The notes below the pieces were generated by a model that worked only from the letters and a program-made list of their open reading frames with translations, was not told where the DNA came from and searched no databases. From contig DKPL01000003.1 in assembly GCA_002471185.1 (NCBI GenBank), positions 1 to 56,284 of the forward strand: 56,284 nt of DNA. Direction: 5' to 3'. Each line of letters opens with the position of its first letter. Position 1 is the stretch's first letter. The stretch is from Bacteroides sp. UBA7335. GTDB taxonomy: Bacteria > Bacteroidota > Bacteroidia > Bacteroidales > Bacteroidaceae. This document shows positions 44,889-52,923 of the stretch, piece after piece. Both the position numbers and the translations under genes were made by a program.

Positions 44889-44938
44889 AAGTGCTTCATT
44901 TTGTCACGAACTCAATCGTGAAGATGAAGCACTTTTTG
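44889..44938 (+). terminator. Terminator of the HTCS gene
   Basis: AAGTGCTTCAT (44889-44899) pairs with ATGAAGCACTT (44924-44934), with an inner TCACGA/ATCGTGA stem, followed by TTTTTG. Confidence 0.9.
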
Positions 44939-45093
44939 TATGAAGGCGGTGAATAAAGCAGCATGAGTTAAGATAGTTTTTGTAATACAAACTTTGTCAT
45001 CTCGTTGTAAATGTCCATATTTGCCAATATAGAACTTCTTTCGATAAGAGGTCGATTTAAAATCGGTATTTTCCGAATAAATATAACGAAGCA

Positions 45094-45777
45094 ATGAATA
45101 TGATAAATAAGACTTTTATAGGAGTGATTGTTGGCATGGCGATGTCATTTTGTGCTATTTCGGTATCTGCTCAGCAGCAAGCCAAAACGCTGTTTGTGAA
45201 TATGCCAGACTCTCTTCTTCCTTTGCTCACAGCGGTAAATAGAGCCGACTGTATTGATTTTCTTGAAAGCAATATGCAGGCTAAGGTAGAAAACCGTTTT
45301 GGCAAAACAAGTGAGATGACAGCGCTCACAAAAGATTATATCAACTTACAAGTCACTCCGAGCAGTACTTGGCAAATGAAAATGCTTCCTGTGAACGATT
45401 CTACTCAAGTCATCTGTGTCGTATCTACTGTTTGTGCACCGGTTTGTGATAGCGACATTCGCTTTTACGATACTCAATGGAATGTGCTTCCTATCTCGCA
45501 ATTTATGCCAGGCAAACCTTTAGTTAGTGACTTCTTCTCTGTTCCCACAGACTCCGCATCTTACGTAGTCTTTAAAGAGGAAATAGATGCTGTTGATATG
45601 TTATTAACGAAAGCTCAACTATCTGGGGCAGGTGATGAATTAAACCTAGTTTTTACTACACCTGAATACATTGAAAAAGAAACGGCAGAAAAACTTGAAC
45701 CGTTTCTCCGCCGTCAGATTTCGTATGATTGGATTGCTGGTAAATACTTACCCGTGCAAACAACTGTTGATAAATGA
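45094..45777 (+). CDS. DUF3256 family secreted protein
   Basis: The 227-residue protein has a signal peptide (cleavage after VSAQ) and a beta-rich domain whose pattern (LFVNMPDSLLPLLTAVNRADCIDF near the start; NLQVTPSSTWQMKMLPVNDSTQVICVVSTVCAPV in the middle) matches the Bacteroidales DUF3256 family. It contains three Cys in the VSTVCAPVCDSD and ADCIDF segments. Its function is unknown. Its 3' end overlaps the convergent kinase-like gene by 30 bases. Confidence 0.83.
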   Translation: MNMINKTFIGVIVGMAMSFCAISVSAQQQAKTLFVNMPDSLLPLLTAVNRADCIDFLESNMQAKVENRFGKTSEMTALTKDYINLQVTPSSTWQMKMLPVNDSTQVICVVSTVCAPVCDSDIRFYDTQWNVLPISQFMPGKPLVSDFFSVPTDSASYVVFKEEIDAVDMLLTKAQLSGAGDELNLVFTTPEYIEKETAEKLEPFLRRQISYDWIAGKYLPVQTTVDK

Positions 45778-46833
45778 TTTCATCTCTTCATTGTGTGCTT
45801 CTACACTTTGCAATAGTTTGAACTGTGCTTTAGTACGCACCAAGTTGTGTTCGGGATACTTAATTTTGTAATACGTATCGCCATTGATGTAGTCGGCCAA
45901 GAATCTCACACATTGCATATATGGGAATAGAGCCGCTGCATACGGAAGATTTTCTATCTCGATAGGAGTTAGAAATGTAGCTCCTTCTAAGTATCCTTTC
46001 GTAAAGGCCTTAAATATCTCCATATTAAACTCTACGCGACTTAAATCTTTGTCGTCTTCATCGCCAGTGTTGGCTCCTGTGCGCAAAAAATCGCCATAGT
46101 CTGAAAAGATAAAGCTTGGCATCACCGTATCTAAATCGATTACGCAAAGCACCTTGCCATCTTCATCAAACATCATATTGTTCACCTTTGTGTCGCAGTG
46201 GCACACACGCTTAGGTAGCTTGCCTTCGCGGTACAAACGTTCTGCCTTGCACATCTCTTCGGCACGAGCTTCAATTTCGTCAATGTAGTAGCTAACTTCG
46301 CCTAAGCGCCCTGCCGCATTGGCTTTCACCGCATCGCGTAGTTGTTTCAGTCTGAACTCCATGTTGTGGAAGTCGGGGATAGTTTCGCCCAATGTCTCGG
46401 GGATATCGGCCAATTTTGCCTGGAAATCGCCAAATGCCTTACCGGCATAGTATGAATATTCGGGATTGACAGTTTCATAGGTTTTAGCACGTGGAATGAA
46501 AGTCATCATGCGCCAATAGTTATCGCCATCAAACCAGTATGTTTTTCCGTTTTCAGCCGTGATAAAGTGCAATACTTTACGATCGATATCTTCTTCGCCT
46601 TGTTCTTCGAGCTTCTTGCGTATCTGTTTGGTTACAGCAGCAATGTTGCTTTGTAGCATTTCTACATCTTGAAATATGGCATGGTTGATTCGTTGCAATA
46701 CATATTCGGGAGTGTTAGGTTCGGTGGTAGTAACTTTGTAAGTGTCGTTGATAAGTCCACTGCCTAGTGGTTTTATCTCATGAATTGTACCCTGTGTGTT
46801 AAAGTGCGATACAATATCGATTAGTTCTTTCAT
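45748..46833 (-). CDS. Aminoglycoside-phosphotransferase-fold kinase, N-acetylhexosamine kinase-like
   Basis: The 361-residue cytosolic protein has the APH/choline-kinase fold. It shows a Gly loop near GSGLINDTYKV, the catalytic HCDTKVNNMMF (catalytic Asp and following Asn), and the Mg-binding VIDLDTVMPS. This pattern fits the NahK-type sugar-1-kinases and homoserine-kinase-II-like enzymes of Bacteroides and Bifidobacterium, which act on N-acetylhexosamines or related sugars. Substrate cannot be fixed from sequence, so I give no symbol. Its end overlaps the convergent DUF3256 gene by 30 bases. Just upstream lies the terminator of the two tRNA genes. Confidence 0.85.
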   Translation of the reverse strand: MKELIDIVSHFNTQGTIHEIKPLGSGLINDTYKVTTTEPNTPEYVLQRINHAIFQDVEMLQSNIAAVTKQIRKKLEEQGEEDIDRKVLHFITAENGKTYWFDGDNYWRMMTFIPRAKTYETVNPEYSYYAGKAFGDFQAKLADIPETLGETIPDFHNMEFRLKQLRDAVKANAAGRLGEVSYYIDEIEARAEEMCKAERLYREGKLPKRVCHCDTKVNNMMFDEDGKVLCVIDLDTVMPSFIFSDYGDFLRTGANTGDEDDKDLSRVEFNMEIFKAFTKGYLEGATFLTPIEIENLPYAAALFPYMQCVRFLADYINGDTYYKIKYPEHNLVRTKAQFKLLQSVEAHNEEMKSFINSCLHG

Positions 46834-46930
46834 GGTAATTATAATTAAGTTGATGAATAAGCCTTAGTAAGTCTATTTTGCAAATTGCAAAAATAGAAAA
46901 TTCTAGCTTGATGTAGTATTAAAAGGATAT

Positions 46931-46966
46931 AAAAAAAAGAAGATCTGAAAAATCAGATCTTCTTTT
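46931..46966 (-). terminator. Terminator of the tRNA-Tyr/tRNA-Gly unit
   Basis: Read on the minus strand, AAAAGAAGATCTGA pairs with TCAGATCTTCTTTT (46935-46948 and 46953-46966), with a long T run after it. Confidence 0.85.
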
Positions 46967-46970
46967 CGAG

Positions 46971-47043
46971 AGCGGAAGACGGGGCTCAAACCCGCGACCC
47001 TCAGCTTGGAAGGCTAATGCTCTATCAACTGAGCTACTTCCGC
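46971..47043 (-). tRNA. tRNA-Gly (anticodon TCC)
   Basis: The minus strand folds as a full cloverleaf. The acceptor GCGGAAG pairs with CTTCCGC, the anticodon loop is CTTCCAA with TCC at its centre, and the T arm GCGGGTTTGAGCCCCGT is standard with one variant base. CCA is not encoded. It lies nine bases from tRNA-Tyr on the same strand. Confidence 0.95.
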
Positions 47044-47051
47044 AATTTTTG

Positions 47052-47134
47052 TGGGCAAAGATGGATTCGAACCACCGAAGTCGAAAGACAACTGAGTTAC
47101 AGTCAGTCCCATTTGGCCACTCTGGTATTTGCCC
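47052..47134 (-). tRNA. tRNA-Tyr (anticodon GTA)
   Basis: The minus strand gives acceptor GGGCAAA/TTTGCCC, anticodon loop CTGTAAC with GTA, a long variable arm (as expected for bacterial Tyr) and the T loop GGTTCGAATCC. It is the upstream member of a Tyr-Gly pair. The encoded 3' end is A, then CA, not CCA. Confidence 0.95.
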
Positions 47135-47182
47135 TTTTGCTTTTGAGATAGTTTGTTTCTCAATTGCGATGCAAAGATACAA

Positions 47183-47677
47183 CTATTTATTTAAACTCCA
47201 AACAAAATCGATCATTTTTATTGCAGTAATTGCACATTCATCTCCTTTGTTGCCAAGTTTACCGCCACATCTGTCCTCTGCTTGTTCCATGGTATTGGTG
47301 GTTATCAAACCGTAAACTACTGGTATATCGCCAATTGCGTTTAAATGGGCAATGCCTTGCGTTACTCCTTGACAAACATAATCAAAATGTGGAGTATCTC
47401 CTCTAACTACACATCCAATGATAATAATTGCATCAAGATCGCAATTTTCTATCATTTGATTGGCTCCAAAAGTTAGTTCGAAACTTCCGGGAACTGCTTT
47501 TACTAGAATGTTTTCTAGTTTGGCACCGTGTTTTGTTAGTGTATTTACTGCTCCGTCCAAAAGTGGTCCGGTAATATTGCTGTTCCATTCAGAAACAACG
47601 ATACCAAATTTCATGCCTTCTGCGCTTGGTACAGAGTTGAAATCATAATCGGATAAATTGTGATAAGCTGTTGCCAT
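47183..47677 (-). CDS. ribH: 6,7-dimethyl-8-ribityllumazine synthase
   Basis: RibH makes lumazine, the last intermediate before riboflavin, in an icosahedral or pentameric assembly. The 164-residue length is normal. Typical segments are present: FGIVVSEWNSNIT at the N-terminal end, VPGSFELTFGA, IIIGCVVRGDTPHFDYVCQGVTQGI with the catalytic His, and PVVYGLITTNTMEQAEDRCGGKLGNKG. The start is ATG 47677. The next gene upstream on the strand is the YfgM-like protein, with a terminator between them. Confidence 0.97.
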   Translation of the reverse strand: MATAYHNLSDYDFNSVPSAEGMKFGIVVSEWNSNITGPLLDGAVNTLTKHGAKLENILVKAVPGSFELTFGANQMIENCDLDAIIIIGCVVRGDTPHFDYVCQGVTQGIAHLNAIGDIPVVYGLITTNTMEQAEDRCGGKLGNKGDECAITAIKMIDFVWSLNK

Positions 47678-47727
47678 ATATATAATAATGTATAGGTGAA
47701 TATTTAAATGGGTTTTTATCTAAAAGA

Positions 47728-47781
47728 AGAGAGAGTAAAAAGCCGCTGTCCATGAAGGTACAGAGCCTTTTTACTCTCTCT
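47728..47781 (-). terminator. Terminator between the YfgM-like gene and ribH
   Basis: GAGAGAGTAAAAAGCC (near 47729) pairs with GGCTCT-adjacent TTTTTACTCTCTC (to 47780), giving a long stem with an inner mismatch. It lies 25 bases after the stop of the upstream minus-strand gene. Confidence 0.75.
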
Positions 47782-47806
47782 TGTTAATCGTTCACTTCCA
47801 GCTTGC

Positions 47807-48490
47807 TTATTTGCTCAACAATTCAGCTTGCTCAATGAACTTATCAATATTCATTGCTTGATAAGATTGGAAGTATTTATCTTTAATTTGATTGTACGCT
47901 TTGATTGCATCAGCATATTTCTTTTGGCTTACGAAGATTTCGCCAGCTTGTTGCAAGAAGATAGGGCTGATGGTATTGCTATTTGCTTTATCTGCAGCTT
48001 TCAATAAACTAGCAGTAGCTTTATCCAACTGTCCTAATTGAGCGTAGCAGTTACCCATTGCTCCGATAACAGCTGCACCAACCATTTGGTCTTTACCGTT
48101 GAAGTCATTCAAATAAGTCAAAGCCTTTTCATATTCGCCCAATTGCGCATAAGAAAGACCAGCATATGCTTTAGCCAAGTTGGCTGCTTTAGTTCCGCTA
48201 TATTGATCAGCTACTTGTAAGAAACCGATATATCCGGCATTGTCACCATTGATAGCCAATTCGTATGCATCTTGTGCAAACAAATCTTGACCTTTAAAAA
48301 GAGCTGCTTGTGCTTTTTCTTCGCGTGGTTCAGCATATAGGTGTTTGTGCATAATGAAACCTACTACGATAACGATTATGGCAATAATACCAATAATAAT
48401 CAGGTTTTTGTTTTTGATAAGGAATGCTTCAGATTGGCTAACTGCATCTTCTACATTCACGTTCCCGTTGTTGTGTTTTTGTTCTGTCAT
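47807..48490 (-). CDS. YfgM-like tetratricopeptide protein, membrane-anchored
   Basis: The 227-residue protein has a short cytosolic start (TEQKHNNGNVNVEDAVSQSEAFLIKNKN), one membrane helix (LIIIGIIAIIVIVVGFIMHKH, about 29-49) and a periplasmic region of TPR-like helical repeats, for example KAYAGLSYAQLGEYEKALTY and GNCYAQLGQLDKATASLLKA. The arrangement matches the YfgM family, which in Gammaproteobacteria associates with the Sec translocon. The specific role here is not known. It starts divergently from recF. Confidence 0.85.
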   Translation of the reverse strand: MTEQKHNNGNVNVEDAVSQSEAFLIKNKNLIIIGIIAIIVIVVGFIMHKHLYAEPREEKAQAALFKGQDLFAQDAYELAINGDNAGYIGFLQVADQYSGTKAANLAKAYAGLSYAQLGEYEKALTYLNDFNGKDQMVGAAVIGAMGNCYAQLGQLDKATASLLKAADKANSNTISPIFLQQAGEIFVSQKKYADAIKAYNQIKDKYFQSYQAMNIDKFIEQAELLSK

Positions 48491-48651
48491 TATTATATGA
48501 TTTTTTTGTTATTATTCGTCAATGGATATTTAGACTCGCAAAAGTAATTGTTTTATGACTATCTATGAAATTTCAAACTATCTTTTTTTGTTTCTCAGGA
48601 CGTTAAACGGCGAATTCTTGCTAATTTTGCAACCTAATATCGGATGTAGAC

Positions 48652-49764
48652 ATGAGATTAAAGCATTTATCTATTTTGAATTATAAGAATATTGAGCAAA
48701 CCGACCTCGAATTCTCGGCCAAACTGAACTGTTTTTTTGGTCAGAACGGTATGGGTAAAACCAATTTGCTCGATGCAGTTTATTTTCTCTCTTTTTGTAA
48801 GAGTTCACTCAACCCGATTGATTCGCAAAATATGATGCACAATCAGGATTTCTTTATGATTCAAGGCTTCTACGAAACAGCCGATGGCACTCCCGAAGAG
48901 ATTTACTGTGGCATGAAGCGTCGTAGCAAGAAGCAGTTTAAACGAAATAAAAAAGAGTATTCTCGACTTTCCGACCACATTGGTTTTATCCCTTTAGTTA
49001 TGGTTTCGCCTGCCGATGCCGATCTTATAGCGGGTGGCAGCGAAGAGCGTAGACGCTTTATGGATGTGGTGATATCGCAGTATGATAAAGAATACCTTGA
49101 GGCTTTGATTCGCTATAACAAGGCGATGACTCAGCGCAACACACTGCTCAAAAGTGACACGGTGGTTGACGAAGAATTGTTTTTGATTTGGGAAGAGATG
49201 ATGGCACAAACGGGTGAAGTTATTTATCAAAAACGCAAACTCTTTATTGAGGAGTTTGTACCGATATTTCAGACTTTCTACTCCACCATCTCTCAAGATA
49301 AAGAGCGAGTGGAGCTAACTTATGAGTCGCACGCTGAACGGGGGCCGTTGCTCGATACATTAAAAGATAGTAGAACTCGCGATTTGATTATGGGGTATTC
49401 ACTGCGTGGCATTCATAAAGATGAACTGAATATGATGTTGGGTGGTTTTCCTATCAAGCGTGAAGGGTCGCAAGGACAAAATAAAACTTATCTCATAGCG
49501 TTGAAGCTGGCTCAATTTGATTTTCTAAAGCGAACACGCAATACGGTGCCGTTGTTGTTGCTCGACGATATCTTCGACAAATTGGATGCTTCGCGGGTAG
49601 AGCAGATTGTGAAGCTAGTGGCAGGTGATAGTTTTGGACAGATTTTCATTACCGATACCAACCGTGAACACCTCGACCAGATTCTGCAAAAAGTGGGAAG
49701 CGACTATAAAATGTTTGAGGTAGTAAATGGTGTGATTTCGCAAATGAAAGGAGAGCAGGCATGA
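48652..49764 (+). CDS. recF: DNA replication and repair protein RecF
   Basis: RecF loads RecA at gaps through RecFOR. The 370-residue protein is standard length, with Walker A GQNGMGKT at residues 30-37, the RecF signature VMVSPADADLIAGGSEERRRFMD and Walker B LLLDDIFDKLD near 305. The start at ATG 48652 follows a TAATTTTG -7-like box (48622-48629). The stop overlaps the next gene's start as ATGA. Confidence 0.97.
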   Translation: MRLKHLSILNYKNIEQTDLEFSAKLNCFFGQNGMGKTNLLDAVYFLSFCKSSLNPIDSQNMMHNQDFFMIQGFYETADGTPEEIYCGMKRRSKKQFKRNKKEYSRLSDHIGFIPLVMVSPADADLIAGGSEERRRFMDVVISQYDKEYLEALIRYNKAMTQRNTLLKSDTVVDEELFLIWEEMMAQTGEVIYQKRKLFIEEFVPIFQTFYSTISQDKERVELTYESHAERGPLLDTLKDSRTRDLIMGYSLRGIHKDELNMMLGGFPIKREGSQGQNKTYLIALKLAQFDFLKRTRNTVPLLLLDDIFDKLDASRVEQIVKLVAGDSFGQIFITDTNREHLDQILQKVGSDYKMFEVVNGVISQMKGEQA

Positions 49765-50051
49765 GAAAACGCAATAGTGAACAGATTGGCAAATTGATTC
49801 AGCAGTTTCTGCGTCAAGAGTCACTAGAGTCGCCTCTCAATGAACAGCGTTTGTTGAGTGCTTGGCCCGAAGTTATCGGTCCGGCGATGGCTGCCTATAC
49901 CGGCGATCTTTACATTCGTAATCAAACTCTATTTGTTCATGTTACTTCGGCTGCTCTACGTCAGGAGTTGATGATGGGGCGCGACTTGCTGGTTCGTACG
50001 CTCAATAAGCGGGTAGGGGCATCTGTTATCACAAATATTATATTCAGGTAA
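49761..50051 (+). CDS. DUF721 domain protein
   Basis: The 96-residue basic protein begins inside the recF stop codon (ATGA overlap). The central WPEVIGPAMAAYT...LYIRNQTLFVHVTSAALRQEL pattern is typical of DUF721, the small proteins encoded after recF in Bacteroidetes and after dnaA/recF regions elsewhere (DciA-related family). It lacks a recognisable C-terminal extension. A role in replication initiation or helicase loading is inferred from the family, not shown here. Confidence 0.88.
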   Translation: MRKRNSEQIGKLIQQFLRQESLESPLNEQRLLSAWPEVIGPAMAAYTGDLYIRNQTLFVHVTSAALRQELMMGRDLLVRTLNKRVGASVITNIIFR

Positions 50052-50084
50052 CTTATAGCGGATTGATTGATTAGGTCGCCTTTT

Positions 50085-50162
50085 CTACCACGGTAGGTCT
50101 TCTTTTCTACCACGGTAGATCTCCTTTTCTACCACGGTAGATCTCCTTTTCTACCACGGTAG
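50085..50162. repeat. Tandem array of 22-bp palindromic units (array C)
   Basis: CTACC-AC-GGTAG occurs four times, at 50085, 50107, 50129 and 50151, an exact 22-bp period. The repeat unit is the palindrome followed by ATCTCCTTTT (first copy slightly varied). It lies between the convergent DUF721 and cyclo-ligase genes. The CTCCTTTTCTACC part is shared with the left half of array B. Confidence 0.9.
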
Positions 50163-50245
50163 ATCTCTATCTTTAATGGATGCTTTGCTAACTGCTTTAT
50201 AATCAGTTGTATTGTTTGTTTTTGAAAGAGAGGCTTTTTGTCAGA

Positions 50246-50779
50246 TTATTTACAGATAACCTCATCCATTTGTATATCGAAGGGTTCGGATGGAACATGG
50301 TCGATAAGTTGAAACGGAAAGCAGATACCAATCTTAATGGCGTCAATTTGTGGCAAAAGTCGGTCGTAGTATCCTTTACCTCTGCCCAATCGATTGCCCT
50401 GAGAGTCAAAGCCCACTCCGGGGATAATGGCCAAGTCTATCTTATCATAATCGGTAAAAGGTTTGCCTTGGGGCTCAAGAATATTGTAAGCTCCAATGGC
50501 CAAATCGTGACTATCCGTATAATGTCGAAGCTCTAACACATCTCCCACCACTACTGGCAGAACAATGGTTTTGCTCTCGCACCATTTCTCGATAAACTCG
50601 TGTGTGTGAACCTCATCGGGTAGTGAGTAGTATAGCAATAGAACACTTGCCTCTTTGAACGCAGAGTGCTGTTCTAAAGAGGCAAGTGCTTGAGTTGAAA
50701 GTGCTTTAAGCGTTGCAACGCTCAGCGTTTTCTTCTGTTGCGCTATATGTTTGCGCAGTTCTCTTTTTTTCTCCTTCAT
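50246..50779 (-). CDS. 5-formyltetrahydrofolate cyclo-ligase
   Basis: The enzyme converts 5-formyl-THF to 5,10-methenyl-THF with ATP. I place the start at ATG 50779 (MKEKKRELRKH), giving 177 residues and the usual family N terminus; an in-frame ATG at 50806 is possible. The family signature GVGFDSQGNRLGRGKGYYDRLL near the C-terminal third carries the ATP/Mg-binding residues. The gene begins inside the 3' end of the protease gene, with an overlap of 74 bases (101 from the longer start), unusually long for Bacteroides. Confidence 0.92.
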   Translation of the reverse strand: MKEKKRELRKHIAQQKKTLSVATLKALSTQALASLEQHSAFKEASVLLLYYSLPDEVHTHEFIEKWCESKTIVLPVVVGDVLELRHYTDSHDLAIGAYNILEPQGKPFTDYDKIDLAIIPGVGFDSQGNRLGRGKGYYDRLLPQIDAIKIGICFPFQLIDHVPSEPFDIQMDEVICK

Positions 50780-52439
50780 CTTTTGCAGTTTCGCTAGGTT
50801 GCTCAATGGTTTCGGGCGCTTTTGGAAAAGCTTCTCCCTTTTTTAAAACATCCAAAGCTCGTTTCACCGTTGGGTCAAACTCGTTGATAAATTTGATGTA
50901 GGCCTCTTTGCCGAGCATATTGTAAATGATGTTACCATAAACACTTCGCTCTAGGAGCTTATATGATTTTTGAATCAATATATTGCGTCTTTTCACCCCT
51001 TTGCTGTCTGCATAGCGGATGAATTGCTCTATCACACCTTGTTGGCGAAGATATTTCAACAGAGACTCTTCTGTATCATAGTTTTTCATCTTCTCGCGAT
51101 TGTTGTCGGTATACTGAAAGGCGAACTGAACCGATAATCCTTTGCTGAGTACCTCCGAGGCATACGAGGTAATGCCGGTGGTATCTTGTGGAACAAAAAT
51201 ATCGGGCATGATACCACCACCGCCATATACGGGGCGTCCCAGACTGGTAGAGAATCGTTGCGACTCGTCCATCTTTATGCTGTCTTTCGAAAAGAATTCG
51301 CCATGTGTATATCGATTGTACAAATCCATCTCATAGTTACGGTCTTTTCCGTTTTCGTAAGGACGCTGTATGCATCGACCGGCAGGAGTGTAGTAGCGAG
51401 CTATCGTTAAACGGATGGCCGAACCATCACTAAAGTCAACCGGTTGTTGAACCAACCCTTTACCAAACGAACGACGGCCAACAATGATACCGCGATCATT
51501 ATCTTGTATTGCACCCGAGAAAATCTCGCTAGCCGAAGCCGATCCCTCATCAATCAGTACCACAACAGGCAAGTCTTGACAGCTACCTGTACCGTTTGCA
51601 AAATACTCGTCCATACGTTTGTATTTGCGACCTTGCGCATACACTATCAGTTTGCCTTGTGGCAAAAACTCATTAACCATGCGTGTGGCAGCTTCCATGT
51701 ATCCGCCAGTATTGCCACGTAGGTCTATAATTAGTCCTTTTGTGCCTTTATGGCGAAGTTGTGCCAACGCATTGAGCAACTCTACGTGCGTGGTACGACC
51801 AAACTTGCTGATTTGTATGTATCCAAAATCATCGTCCATCATATAAGCAGCGTCAACCGTATTTTGCGGAATGTCACCGCGGGTAATGTCGAATGAAAGT
51901 AAATCCTTCTCGGAAGCGCGTTTAATGCCAAGCTTCACATGACTACCTTTAGGACCTTTCAGTTTTTTCATGGCACGCTCATTAGTCAGCTCTTTGCCCA
52001 CAAATATAGAGTCGTCAACCGTTACAATGCGGTCTCCTGCCATTAGCCCAATCTTTTCGGATGGACCACCCGATACAACCGAGTTGATATGAATCGTATC
52101 ATTTTGGATGGTAAACTGAATACCAATGCCGCTAAAGCTACCTTCGAGTTCAGATACAACCTCTTCTAAATTTTGCGCCGGTATATAAGTTGAGTGGGGG
52201 TCGAGCTCTCCTAAAATTTGAGGCATAGCCTTTTCAACCAAATCACCCATATCGACTGAGTCAACATACTGATCGTCGATAATGCGTAGCAATGCATTTA
52301 GCTTATTGGATGAACCATTAATGATACCCAGTCGGTTTCCGGTATAATGTTTGGTGTAAAATGTGCCTATTAAGATACCAATTACCACGCTGATAGCAAT
52401 GATAAATGGCATAAATCGCGAGGAGCCTTTCTTACTCAT
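50706..52439 (-). CDS. C-terminal processing protease (S41, CtpA-like)
   Basis: The 577-residue protein is a periplasmic serine protease with an N-terminal membrane anchor (FMPFIIAISVVIGILIGTFYT), a PDZ domain (FSGIGIQFTIQNDTIHINSVVSGGPSEKIGLMAGDRIVTVDD), and the S41 core with the nucleophile in GSASASEIFSGAI and the Lys in RRSFGKGLV. The extended C-terminal tail after residue ~545 (PSETAKDEGEKKRTAQTYSATE...) is low-complexity and runs through the start of the cyclo-ligase gene. Its targets are unknown. The short gap to the dCMP deaminase gene suggests co-transcription. Confidence 0.94.
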   Translation of the reverse strand: MSKKGSSRFMPFIIAISVVIGILIGTFYTKHYTGNRLGIINGSSNKLNALLRIIDDQYVDSVDMGDLVEKAMPQILGELDPHSTYIPAQNLEEVVSELEGSFSGIGIQFTIQNDTIHINSVVSGGPSEKIGLMAGDRIVTVDDSIFVGKELTNERAMKKLKGPKGSHVKLGIKRASEKDLLSFDITRGDIPQNTVDAAYMMDDDFGYIQISKFGRTTHVELLNALAQLRHKGTKGLIIDLRGNTGGYMEAATRMVNEFLPQGKLIVYAQGRKYKRMDEYFANGTGSCQDLPVVVLIDEGSASASEIFSGAIQDNDRGIIVGRRSFGKGLVQQPVDFSDGSAIRLTIARYYTPAGRCIQRPYENGKDRNYEMDLYNRYTHGEFFSKDSIKMDESQRFSTSLGRPVYGGGGIMPDIFVPQDTTGITSYASEVLSKGLSVQFAFQYTDNNREKMKNYDTEESLLKYLRQQGVIEQFIRYADSKGVKRRNILIQKSYKLLERSVYGNIIYNMLGKEAYIKFINEFDPTVKRALDVLKKGEAFPKAPETIEQPSETAKDEGEKKRTAQTYSATEENAERCNA

Positions 52440-52473
52440 GGTGTTAATTTCTTGTTTTCTTTATTATTTTGAT

Positions 52474-52905
52474 CTAGATTTTGGTTGTCTCAGGTTCAAT
52501 GTACACAACTTCTACGCCTGCTCGATGCAATAGTTCAACTCCATCTTCCAATCTATAATGTTCGGAGTAAACCACGCGTCGGATACCGGCTTGAATAATC
52601 AACTTAGAACATTCAATGCAAGGCGAAGCAGTGACATACATTGTAGCCCCTTCGCTACTATTGTTTGAGCGAGCTATTTTTGTTATTGCGTTGGCTTCTG
52701 CATGCAATACGTAAGGTTTTGTCAAGTTGTTTTCATCTTCGCATACATTTTCAAACCCCGAAGGAGTTCCATTATATCCGTCAGAGATAATCATCTTATC
52801 CTTTACAATCAATGCGCCTACCTTTCTGCGCTGGCAATATGAGTTTTCTGCCCATATAGCTGCCATTCGTATATAACGTTTGTCTAATTCTAATTGTTTA
52901 TCCAT
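52474..52905 (-). CDS. dCMP deaminase (ComEB-like)
   Basis: The enzyme deaminates dCMP to dUMP. The 143-residue chain has the zinc-site motif HAEANAI (His ligand and catalytic Glu) and PCIECSK (two Cys ligands). Before them lies the allosteric-type region ENSYCQRRKVGALIVKDKMIISDGYNGTPSGFENVCED. It is normal in length, cytosolic and complete. It lies between the protease gene and a DUF4847 lipoprotein, all in the same direction. Confidence 0.95.
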   Translation of the reverse strand: MDKQLELDKRYIRMAAIWAENSYCQRRKVGALIVKDKMIISDGYNGTPSGFENVCEDENNLTKPYVLHAEANAITKIARSNNSSEGATMYVTASPCIECSKLIIQAGIRRVVYSEHYRLEDGVELLHRAGVEVVYIEPETTKI

Positions 52906-52923
52906 AGTCGTGTTGCAATTTTA

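Noticed and set aside
50085..50162. Possible multiple terminator for the recF-DUF721 genes
   Set aside because: Each stem has only five base pairs. The T run (TTTT) precedes the next stem rather than closing the array, so classical termination is unlikely, though 3'-end RNA data could overturn this.
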